Shown here: piece by piece, positions 57,419 through 64,000 of the stretch
Numbering within the stretch: the first letter of the stretch is position 1
Layout: each line of letters starts with the position of its first letter
NCBI RefSeq assembly: GCF_013393325.1
Contig: NZ_QJRC01000088.1
Location: 62,001-126,000 of the forward strand
Direction: 5' to 3'
From: Pseudomonas hunanensis
Lineage (GTDB): Bacteria; Pseudomonadota; Gammaproteobacteria; Pseudomonadales; Pseudomonadaceae
DNA: 64,000 bases
Notes under the pieces: generated by a model
What the model was told of the DNA's origin: nothing
The model's database searches: none
Seen by the model: only the letters and a program-made list of their open reading frames with translations
Position numbers and translations under genes: made by a program

Positions 57419-59083
57419 TTGTCCACGCCTGTCGAACCTTTGCGTTTGCTGCTGTTGGCCGATGAGCCGGAATGGGCCGCCGTGTTGCGCGCGTGCATGC
57501 CTGCACTGGGCGGCAGCGCCGTACTGTTGACCGCGCCGAACTGGGAGGCGATCGACAGCCTGTTCAGCCATGATCGCCATGCCGTCGTGTTGGCGACGCC
57601 AGCCTTGCAGCCCGCTCCCGGGCGTTGCGAGCTGCCGACCATCCTGCTGCTCGACCATGAGCCCGAGGCACCGCCCAGCGCCGTCAGCGACTGGCTGGTG
57701 CGCGACCAGCTCAATGCCGATGGCCTGCGCCGCTCACTGCGCCATGTGCGTGAGCGCAGCGTGCTGGTGGCCACCTTGCAGCGCCTGGCTGAGCAGGACC
57801 CGCTGACCGGCATCGCCAACCGCCAGGGCTTCCAGGCTTTGCTCAACGCACGCCTGGCCGAAAACGAAGGCCGTGGCGTTGCGCTTGGCCACCTGGACCT
57901 GGACAACTTCCGCCACGTCAATGACGCCCTTGGTCACCAGAGTGGTGACCGCCTGATCCTGCAGGTAGTGGCACGGCTGAAACATCAGCTGGAGGCGGGT
58001 GACCAGCTGGCACGTCTGGGTAGCGACGAGTTCGCCTTGTTGATCGACACACGCCGCGACGCCAATCGCGCCGAATGGATTGCCGAACGCATCGTCGAGG
58101 CCTTGGCCGAACCCTACTGGATCGACGGCGAAAGCCTGCTGCTGGGCTGCAGCCTGGGCCTGGCCCATGCTCGCGCGCAGAGCGGCGCCGATCCGCTGAT
58201 GTGGCACGCGCATATCGCCATGCGTCAGGCCAAGGGCAGCCAGGGCTGCACCTTCCATGTGTTCAACGAACGTATCAACCGCAACGCCCGCAGCCTTGCC
58301 GACCTGGAAAGCGAACTGCGCCGTGCCCTGCGCCGCGACGAGCTGGAGCTGCACTATCAGCCGCGGATGAACCTGGCAGACGGGCGCATCGTCGGCCTGG
58401 AAGCGCTGGTGCGCTGGCGCCATGCCGAGCGCGGGCTGCTGCCACCCAGCGAGTTCGTGCCACTGGCCGAGCAGAGCGGCCTGATCGTGCCCTTGGGTTA
58501 CTGGGTGATTTCCCGCGCCCTGCGCGATATGCAGGCCCTGTGCGAGCGCGGCCTGGAGCCGTTGCACATGGCGGTAAACCTGAGTTTCCGCCAGTTCCAG
58601 GACAGCCAGTTGTTGGCCACCTTGAGCCGGTTGATCCTTGAGCACGGTGTGGATGCCCGCTGGCTGGAGTTCGAACTGACCGAAACGGCGGTGATGCGTC
58701 GTAACGAGCTGGTGCGCCAGACCATGGACGCGCTGGGGCGCCTGGGTGTGCGCTTTTCGCTCGATGATTTCGGCACCGGGTTTTCTTCGTTCGTGCACCT
58801 CAACAGCCTGCCGATTACCTTGCTCAAGGTGGACCGCAGCTTCGTTGCGGAAATGGAAATGCGTGAAGAGAACCGCAAGCTGGTGCACGCCATGATCAAC
58901 CTGGCGCACAACCTCAACCTCGAGGTGGTGGCCGAGGGGGTGGAGCGTGAAGAGCAGTTGGCGCTGTTGCGCGGGTTTGGGTGTGACCAGGTGCAGGGCT
59001 TCTTGGTCAGCAAGCCATTGCCGGTCGGGGAGTTGATCGAGTTCTTGCTGGATTGCAGCAGGCCGAAGCTGGTTAGCCTGTGA
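57419..59083 (+). CDS. GGDEF/EAL dual-domain protein with degenerate cyclase site
   Basis: The protein has 554 residues from TTG (AAGGAG 6 bases upstream). Residues 1-115 look like a receiver-like domain without the phosphoacceptor (LRLLLLADEPEW, LATPALQPAPG). GGDEF domain about 117-285 has LTGIANRQGFQ and GSDEF at 201-205, i.e. the second glycine is serine, so cyclase activity is likely lost. EAL domain about 295-545 has EAL (328-330), NLSFRQ, ELTETAVM, DDFGTGFSS, KVDRSFV, VAEGVE and QGFLVSKPLP, so c-di-GMP phosphodiesterase is probable. A strong Fur box precedes it. Confidence 0.9.
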   Translation: MSTPVEPLRLLLLADEPEWAAVLRACMPALGGSAVLLTAPNWEAIDSLFSHDRHAVVLATPALQPAPGRCELPTILLLDHEPEAPPSAVSDWLVRDQLNADGLRRSLRHVRERSVLVATLQRLAEQDPLTGIANRQGFQALLNARLAENEGRGVALGHLDLDNFRHVNDALGHQSGDRLILQVVARLKHQLEAGDQLARLGSDEFALLIDTRRDANRAEWIAERIVEALAEPYWIDGESLLLGCSLGLAHARAQSGADPLMWHAHIAMRQAKGSQGCTFHVFNERINRNARSLADLESELRRALRRDELELHYQPRMNLADGRIVGLEALVRWRHAERGLLPPSEFVPLAEQSGLIVPLGYWVISRALRDMQALCERGLEPLHMAVNLSFRQFQDSQLLATLSRLILEHGVDARWLEFELTETAVMRRNELVRQTMDALGRLGVRFSLDDFGTGFSSFVHLNSLPITLLKVDRSFVAEMEMREENRKLVHAMINLAHNLNLEVVAEGVEREEQLALLRGFGCDQVQGFLVSKPLPVGELIEFLLDCSRPKLVSL

Positions 59084-59091
59084 GGTCGTAG

Positions 59092-59150
59092 GGGAGGGCT
59101 TTGCCCTCCATCGCGGCCTTGTGTCGCGATAGGGCTGCAAGGCAGCCCCT
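59092..59150. repeat. Truncated REP-like element
   Basis: GGGAGGGCTTTGCCCTCC, then ATCGCGGCCTTGTGTCGCGA and hairpin AGGGCTGCAAGGCAGCCCC. Only one arm is complete. It lies between the convergent GGDEF/EAL and MATE genes. Confidence 0.75.
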
Positions 59151-59154
59151 GCAA

Positions 59155-60543
59155 TCAAACAGACACCGCAGTCCCACCAGACAAATCAGCCTTTCTCAAC
59201 AGCCGCTTCATCCGCCACTCAAAGCCAAAGGTCAGCGCCACCGCCGCACACGCCAACCCCAGCGCCAGCCCCCACCAGATACCCACTGCTCCCCCGCCCA
59301 GGGTGAAGGTGAACAACCAGGCGCTCGGCGCCCCCACCAGCCAGTAGCACACCAGACCGATCAAGAAGGTGGTCTTGGCGTCCTTGAGCCCACGGATCGA
59401 GCCCATGGCAATTGTCTGCATGCCGTCGAACAGCTCGAACCACGCTGCCACCATCAACAACTGCACGGCCACTTGGAAAATCGCGGCGAAGGCTGGGTCA
59501 TTGCGGTCGATGAACAGCCCCACCAGCGCCTCGGGCAGCAGCAGGAACAACGCGGCAAAGGCAAACATGATCATTGCCCCGAAGCCAATGCCCACACGCC
59601 CGGCGCTGCGTGCTGCCAGCAGGTTGCCAGCGCCGTAGTACAGGCCCACGCGCATGGTGACCGCATACGACAAGCCAGTCGGTACCATGAACGCCGTGGA
59701 CACGATCTGCAGGGCGATCTGGTGCGCCGCCAGTTCGGTGCTGCCCAGCACGCCCATGCACAGCGCGGCGAAGGCGAACAGGCCCACTTCCACCATATAA
59801 GTGCCGCCAATCGGCAGGCCCAGCCGCCACAGCTCGCGCAGTGCCGGCAGCGATGGGCGCGACAGGCCCTTGCGCAGCGGGTAGGCGGCGTAGGCCGAGT
59901 GCCAGCGGATATACAATGCCAACGCAATGGCCATGCCCATCGACACCACGGCGGTGACCAGGCCGATGCCCATCAGGCCCAGCTTGGGTAGGCCGAACAT
60001 GCCTTCGATCAACGCCACGTTGAACAGGTAGTTGAGCACGGTGCCGACCAGGCTGATGACCATCACCGGGGTCGAGCGGCCCAGTGCGCTGGTGAAGCCG
60101 CGCAAGGCCATGAAGGTCAGGTAGCCGGGTAGGGCCAGCGGCAGCAGGGTGAGGAATTCTGCGGCCGAGGCCACATTTTCGGGCTGTTGCCCGAACAGCA
60201 GCAGAACCGGCTGAAGGTTCCACAGCACCAGCGCGGCGAACAGCGCCAGGCCCCAGGCCAGCCACAAACCGTTCTGCGCCAGGCGTGTGGCACCCTCGAT
60301 GTCATTGGCGCCCTTGCGAATCGCAACCAGGGTGCCGACTGCGGCGATCACGCCCAGGCAGAAAATCGACACGAACGAGTAGCTGGCCGCCCCCAGGCCA
60401 CCACCGGCCAAGGCCTGGGGGCTGATGCGGGCCATCATCAGGGTGTCGGTCAGCACCATCAGCATGTGCGCCAACTGCGAGGCAATCAGCGGCCCGGCCA
60501 GGCGCAGCAAAGCCTTGAGTTCTGTGGTGGGCGCGACGTGCAT
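59155..60543 (-). CDS. MATE family multidrug/cation efflux transporter (NorM/PmpM type)
   Basis: The protein has 462 residues with twelve hydrophobic segments in two six-helix halves. N-terminal half has the MATE family pattern MVLTDTLMMARISPQALAGGGLGA. It exports organic cations/drugs using Na+ or H+. It is divergent from a LysR regulator whose palindromic site (60632-60650) is about 90 bases from its start, suggesting control by that regulator. ATG at 60543. Confidence 0.9.
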   Translation of the reverse strand: MHVAPTTELKALLRLAGPLIASQLAHMLMVLTDTLMMARISPQALAGGGLGAASYSFVSIFCLGVIAAVGTLVAIRKGANDIEGATRLAQNGLWLAWGLALFAALVLWNLQPVLLLFGQQPENVASAAEFLTLLPLALPGYLTFMALRGFTSALGRSTPVMVISLVGTVLNYLFNVALIEGMFGLPKLGLMGIGLVTAVVSMGMAIALALYIRWHSAYAAYPLRKGLSRPSLPALRELWRLGLPIGGTYMVEVGLFAFAALCMGVLGSTELAAHQIALQIVSTAFMVPTGLSYAVTMRVGLYYGAGNLLAARSAGRVGIGFGAMIMFAFAALFLLLPEALVGLFIDRNDPAFAAIFQVAVQLLMVAAWFELFDGMQTIAMGSIRGLKDAKTTFLIGLVCYWLVGAPSAWLFTFTLGGGAVGIWWGLALGLACAAVALTFGFEWRMKRLLRKADLSGGTAVSV

Positions 60544-60631
60544 GGGGGCGATCCTTCATTCTGGGGTGATCAACGAACGGCGATTCTGAGGCTTCGGTCA
60601 ACTTTGCACAAAAGGATAAATCCGATAGTTG

Positions 60632-60650
60632 GCATGAGTTGAACTCATGC
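60632..60650. promoter_or_regulatory. Perfect 19-bp palindrome between MATE and LysR genes
   Basis: GCATGAGTTGAACTCATGC is a 9-1-9 inverted repeat containing a T-N11-A LysR box (TGAGTTGAACTCA). GCATATATGC overlaps its end. It is about 50 bases before the LysR start and 90 before the MATE start. Confidence 0.6.
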
Positions 60651-60700
60651 ATATATGCTCCTCGGTGATTCACGTCATACGCCCATATTGCAGGTACCAC

Positions 60701-61627
60701 ATGTCACGCCAGCTACCACCGCTGTATGCCTTGCGCGCATTCGAAGCTGCCGCGCGGCTAAGCTCCTTCACCCGTGCTGGCGAGGAGCTTTCGATCACCC
60801 AAAGCGCCATCAGCCGGCATATCCGCACACTCGAGGAGCATTTTGCCTGCCGCCTGTTCGTGCGCAGTGGCCGCAGCCTGCAACTGACCGAAGCGGGGCG
60901 GGTGTTGCTGCCGGGTGTACGTGAAGGTTTCGCGGCGTTTGAGCGGGCTTGCGAAACCTTGTGTGGCGAAGACGATATTCTGCGCATGAAAGCCCCATCG
61001 ACCCTGACCATGCGCTGGTTGCTGGCGTGCCTGAGCCGTTTTCGCCACCTGCAACCGGGTAACGAGGTGCAACTGACCAGCGCGTGGATGGACGTCGACC
61101 ATGTGGACTTCAACCAGGAGCCGTTCGATTGCGCGGTGTTGCTCAGTGATGGGGTGTTCCCCGCAGACTGGGAGGTGCGCAAGCTGTTCCCGGAGCTGCT
61201 GATCCCGGTCGGTGCGCCTGACCTGCTCGACGAACAACCCTGGGACGTGTGCCGGCTGGCTAGCATCGAGTTGCTGCACCCCACGGTGGACAAGCGCGAT
61301 TGGCGGGAGTGGCTGGAGCGCATGGGGCTTGGCGACAAGGTGTCGCTCAAGGGTGGCCAGGTGTTCGACACACTGGAGCTGGGCATGATTGCCGCCGCGC
61401 GGGGCTACGGGATTTCAATGGGCGATTTACTGATGGTGGCCGAGGACGTGGCGCAAAAGCGCTTGAGCCTGCCTTGGCCGACGGCCGTGCCCAGCGGGAT
61501 GGATTACTACCTTGTGTGGCCGCGAACCCGGCGAGGCGGCGAGCGGTTGCGGCGCTTGAGTGTGTTTCTGGAGCAGGAGGTGGCGGCGATGGATTTGCCC
61601 GATGTGGAAATCCTGCCGCCTCTCTGA
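60701..61627 (+). CDS. LysR family regulator (GcvA-like)
   Basis: The protein has 308 residues. The winged helix is of the GcvA type: MSRQLPPLYALRAFEAAARLSSFTRAGEELSITQSAISRHIRTLEEHFACRLFVR. ATG at 60701 fits; the frame extends 54 bases upstream. It is divergent from the MATE gene and has a palindrome upstream. The effector is unknown. Confidence 0.88.
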   Translation: MSRQLPPLYALRAFEAAARLSSFTRAGEELSITQSAISRHIRTLEEHFACRLFVRSGRSLQLTEAGRVLLPGVREGFAAFERACETLCGEDDILRMKAPSTLTMRWLLACLSRFRHLQPGNEVQLTSAWMDVDHVDFNQEPFDCAVLLSDGVFPADWEVRKLFPELLIPVGAPDLLDEQPWDVCRLASIELLHPTVDKRDWREWLERMGLGDKVSLKGGQVFDTLELGMIAAARGYGISMGDLLMVAEDVAQKRLSLPWPTAVPSGMDYYLVWPRTRRGGERLRRLSVFLEQEVAAMDLPDVEILPPL

Positions 61628-61636
61628 TCGCCTGTG

Positions 61637-61672
61637 CCGTCCCTTTCGCGGGCGAGCCCGCGAAAGGGACGG
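61637..61672. repeat. Single long-stem REP-like hairpin
   Basis: CCGTCCCTTTCGCGGG-CGAG-CCCGCGAAAGGGACGG: a perfect 16-bp stem with the same CGAG loop and GCGGG core as the copy at 36742. It separates the convergent LysR and hglS genes and can act as a terminator. Confidence 0.8.
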
Positions 61673-61678
61673 AAGCCC

Positions 61679-63073
61679 TTACATCGAACCCAGGTTCAAT
61701 GCTTGTGCGCAGGCTTGCAGCGAGCGGCGTTCGCTTTGTGCATACAACGCCAGCTCATCCTGCACCTGCAGCCCCAACGCCGCTTCGAAGGCATCGCGGT
61801 TGGCGTTGCTGCCGTACTCGGCCTGCGCGTCGTCGCCCAGGTTGGACTGGAAGATCCCCGCCGCGCTCACCGGCAGGAAGTCCTCGTACACCAGCGCTTC
61901 GAAGTGCACATGGCCAGCGTCGATCAGCCCTTGCAGGGTAGTCGGGCGGCCTTCCTGGTCACGCGCGGCCAGGCCTTTCTCCGTCGCGAAATAGCGGAAA
62001 TACGCCAGGCCTTGCTCGCGCATCTGCGCCAGGTCGTCCGGGAATTCGGCAAAGGTTGCCGTCAGCAGCGCCATGTAGCGCTCGGCATTGGCCTCGGCCG
62101 GTGCGCCACCCAACGCGGCGCGGGTAGCGTCGAGCAGTTTGTCGTACAGCTGGCGGCCTTTCGGCGTCAGCGCCGCGCCGCGTTGCTCGATCTCGCCAAA
62201 GCGCGCGGTGTGGCTGCCTTCGCTACCTTGCTGGTCGCTGAACGCGACCCTTTCCTGCAGGGCCTTGAAGCTGGTCTGGCGCAGCAGGATCGGGTGGCGA
62301 CGAGTGGGCGGGCCTTCGACCACGGCCTTTGGCGGGATGCCCTTGGCCGGCATGCCGACCTGGATTGCATCGATGTCCAGGGTACGCGGCGTGAGGTGGT
62401 TGATGTGCGGGCCCTTGAAGGCCACCACATCGGCGATCAGGCGATGCTGGTCGTGCAACTGCTGGTATTGCTCGGCTGTGACGGTGGCGTCATGGTGCCA
62501 GCGGAAAGTGTGCAGGGCTTCTTGCACGAAGGCTTCGGCATCCGCTGCGTTAAGGCCGCCATCACGTTCGCACTGGGCGATCAGCTCGAGGGCACGGGCG
62601 GTGAAGATCTGGCGTTTGGCCAGAATGCTCTGGGCCAACTCGCGCAGCTGCGGGTTGTCGATCAGCTCCAGGCGCAGCAGCGAGGTGAATACACGGAACG
62701 GGCTGACGTGCAGCGCCTGCTCGTGCACCGCACGGAAGGCAGTGGAGTGCACCGGCACGCCGGCAGAGCTGAGGTCGTAGTAGCCGACCGGCTGCATGCC
62801 CATGACCGCGAACAGGCGCGCGATGGTGGCCAGTTCTTCAGCGGTGCCCACACGGATGGCGCCGTGGCGCTCCTGGTCCAGGCGTTCGATTTCGCCGGTC
62901 CAGCGCAGGGCCTCGGCAACCTCGGGTTGCTGGGCCATGACCTGCTGGTTGATTTCGCTCACCAGCTCCAGCAGCGTGCCGTACAGCGGCACTTCCTGTT
63001 TGTACATGAGCGACATGGCGGCAGAGAACTGCGCGCGGATGCTGTCTGGGCTGACGAAATCGTGGGCGGGCAT
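61679..63073 (-). CDS. hglS: 2-oxoadipate dioxygenase/decarboxylase HglS (DUF1338)
   Basis: The protein has 464 residues, the P. putida HglS length. The iron ligands fall exactly at H70 (QERHGAIR), H226 (INHLTPR) and E294 (FGEIEQR), with R74 for the substrate, as reported for P. putida HglS. It turns 2-oxoadipate into D-2-hydroxyglutarate in D-lysine catabolism. ATG at 63073 (MPAHDFVSPDS). A LysR gene lies just upstream on the same strand. Confidence 0.95.
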   Translation of the reverse strand: MPAHDFVSPDSIRAQFSAAMSLMYKQEVPLYGTLLELVSEINQQVMAQQPEVAEALRWTGEIERLDQERHGAIRVGTAEELATIARLFAVMGMQPVGYYDLSSAGVPVHSTAFRAVHEQALHVSPFRVFTSLLRLELIDNPQLRELAQSILAKRQIFTARALELIAQCERDGGLNAADAEAFVQEALHTFRWHHDATVTAEQYQQLHDQHRLIADVVAFKGPHINHLTPRTLDIDAIQVGMPAKGIPPKAVVEGPPTRRHPILLRQTSFKALQERVAFSDQQGSEGSHTARFGEIEQRGAALTPKGRQLYDKLLDATRAALGGAPAEANAERYMALLTATFAEFPDDLAQMREQGLAYFRYFATEKGLAARDQEGRPTTLQGLIDAGHVHFEALVYEDFLPVSAAGIFQSNLGDDAQAEYGSNANRDAFEAALGLQVQDELALYAQSERRSLQACAQALNLGSM

Positions 63074-63179
63074 CGCTAGCTTCCTGGTTGGGTTCGGACG
63101 CTTACATGAAAGCTGGGAATGCACTTGGCTCACAAGCGAAAAAAAGTGAGTGTGTCATTCCTTTTTTGATCGACCTTCA

Positions 63180-63259
63180 GGGCCCTTTCGCGGGTAAACC
63201 CGCTCCCGCAGTGGCTGCGCAACGCCCTTGTGGGAGCGGATTTACCCGCGAAGAGGCCC
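63180..63259. repeat. Inverted pair of REP elements
   Basis: GGCCCTTTCGCGGGTAAACC (left) and GGATTTACCCGCGAAGAGGC (right) face each other, with GGGAGCGG near the centre. It lies between hglS and its upstream LysR gene. Confidence 0.85.
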
Positions 63260-64000
63260 TCAAGCCTGAAGCTGCTCGTGAATCCATTCCACCAACGCCC
63301 GCACCTTGGGCACCTCCGCCGCATGCTCGGCATACGCCAGGTAATGCGCCCCGGCACTGCGCATCGCATGGTTCCACGGCACCACCAGGCTCCCGTCCGC
63401 CAGTTCCTTCGCCGCCAGGTAACGCGGCACCAGCGCCACGCCGCACCCGGCCTGTGCCGCGCTCAACGCCATATAGAACGTATCGAAGCGCGGCCCGTGA
63501 TAGGCGCTGACGCTCTGCAAGCCCAGCTCCTGGAACCACTCATGCCACGCTTCCGGCCGCGACGTGCTTTGCAGCAGCACCAGGTCGGCAAGCTCTGCGG
63601 CATCGCCCAGCGTGCGCCCGGCCAGCAGCTCCGGCGCGCACACCGGTACCACCTCTTCGCGGAACAGCTCCACGCAGGTGGCCCCCGGCCACGTGCCCTG
63701 GCCATAGAAGAACACCACGTCAGCCGAACCCTGCAGCAAGGCGAACGGCTCCATCTCGTTGCGGATGTCCAGGTGGATATTGCTGTGCCGTTTGCCAAAG
63801 CCCTTCAGGTGCGGGATCAACCAGCGCACGCCAAAACTCGGTTGCGTGGCTACCTTCAATATCTCGGTCTGCTCGCCATAAGTGAGCACGTAGCGGCTGG
63901 ACATATCCACCTGGGTGAGGATCTTGTTGACCTCGGCCAGGTACAGGCTTCCGGCCGGGGTCAGCTGCAGGCGCCGGCGGATGCGCAGGAACAGGTGGTG
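63260..64000 (-). CDS. LysR family regulator, N-terminus outside the window
   Basis: The frame runs past the right edge (from 64000), so the first residues of the helix-turn-helix are missing; about 246 residues of the effector domain are seen, starting LFLRIRRRLQLTPAGSLYLAEVNKIL. By place, upstream of hglS on the same strand, it may be the regulator of 2-oxoadipate/lysine catabolism. Effector not visible. Confidence 0.85.
   Translation of the reverse strand, partial: HHLFLRIRRRLQLTPAGSLYLAEVNKILTQVDMSSRYVLTYGEQTEILKVATQPSFGVRWLIPHLKGFGKRHSNIHLDIRNEMEPFALLQGSADVVFFYGQGTWPGATCVELFREEVVPVCAPELLAGRTLGDAAELADLVLLQSTSRPEAWHEWFQELGLQSVSAYHGPRFDTFYMALSAAQAGCGVALVPRYLAAKELADGSLVVPWNHAMRSAGAHYLAYAEHAAEVPKVRALVEWIHEQLQA

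Overview
The window is a gene-dense, high-GC stretch of about 62 protein-coding genes with almost no mobile DNA. It looks like the core chromosome of a Pseudomonas of the P. putida group. Reasons: the pst/phoU-phoBR, ubiCA, rubredoxin, hup, recG-oxyR, exbBD-tonB, spoT-rpoZ, gmk-yicC-rph, crc-pyrE, argB-algC-dut-coaBC-radC, rpmBG, dadA-alr-pauR, xpt-rep order is the one I recall for Pseudomonas; Crc, ClsC-like, PauR and HglS-type proteins are pseudomonad hallmarks; and eleven copies or pairs of P. putida-style REP/stem-loop repeats lie between genes. The assignment is from memory of gene order and protein motifs, not from a search.

Layout. 1-6.4 kb: end of phoU, a response regulator with an odd C-terminal domain, an M23 peptidase, a CorC-like membrane protein, and phoR/phoB with a good Pho box. 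6.4-15.4 kb: a small secreted protein, ubiA/ubiC, rubredoxin (8517-8684) and its reductase, an HU protein, an SCP2-like protein, a YbaK-HDOD fusion, recG and oxyR. 15.4-22.5 kb: tonB/exbD/exbB, an epimerase, a lipoprotein, ridA, spoT, rpoZ. 22.6-27.6 kb: a LysR regulator, glutamate-polyamine ligase, gamma-glutamyl-GABA hydrolase and an amino-acid permease sit between rpoZ and gmk, which are neighbours in many gammaproteobacteria. 27.7-36.7 kb: gmk, yicC, rph, crc, pyrE, argB, algC, dut, coaBC, radC. 36.8-48 kb: orphan solute-binding protein, rpmB/rpmG, a cupin, polyamine aldehyde dehydrogenase, MFS transporter, periplasmic phospholipase D-like lipoprotein, MocR regulator, DUF1127 protein, gamma-glutamylputrescine oxidase, and a cysteine-cluster protein. 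47.9-64 kb: Lrp-type dadR, dadA, alr, pauR, cytochrome c5, a CoA-transferase/hydrolase, xpt, rep, a GGDEF/EAL protein, a MATE pump, two LysR regulators and 2-oxoadipate dioxygenase hglS.

How the parts work together. All four enzymes of the gamma-glutamylated putrescine route (ligase, oxidase, aldehyde dehydrogenase, hydrolase) plus a permease and the PauR-type repressor are here, but split over four loci. D-amino-acid use (dadR, dadA, alr) lies beside pauR, and hglS adds the late D-lysine/2-oxoadipate step. Crc, the carbon catabolite repression protein, is encoded here too, and Hfq/Crc-like A-rich motifs occur in the leaders of the aldehyde dehydrogenase, puuA and hupA.

I see no CRISPR array, prophage, insertion sequence, tRNA or rRNA, and no clearly new multi-gene system. 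The most interesting items are regulatory: a near-consensus Fur box and two perfect palindromes in front of a GGDEF/EAL gene, five CTGTAY boxes between a MocR regulator and a DUF1127 gene, a 19-bp palindrome between a MATE pump and a LysR gene, and a repeat family whose hairpin core also serves as gene-end terminators.
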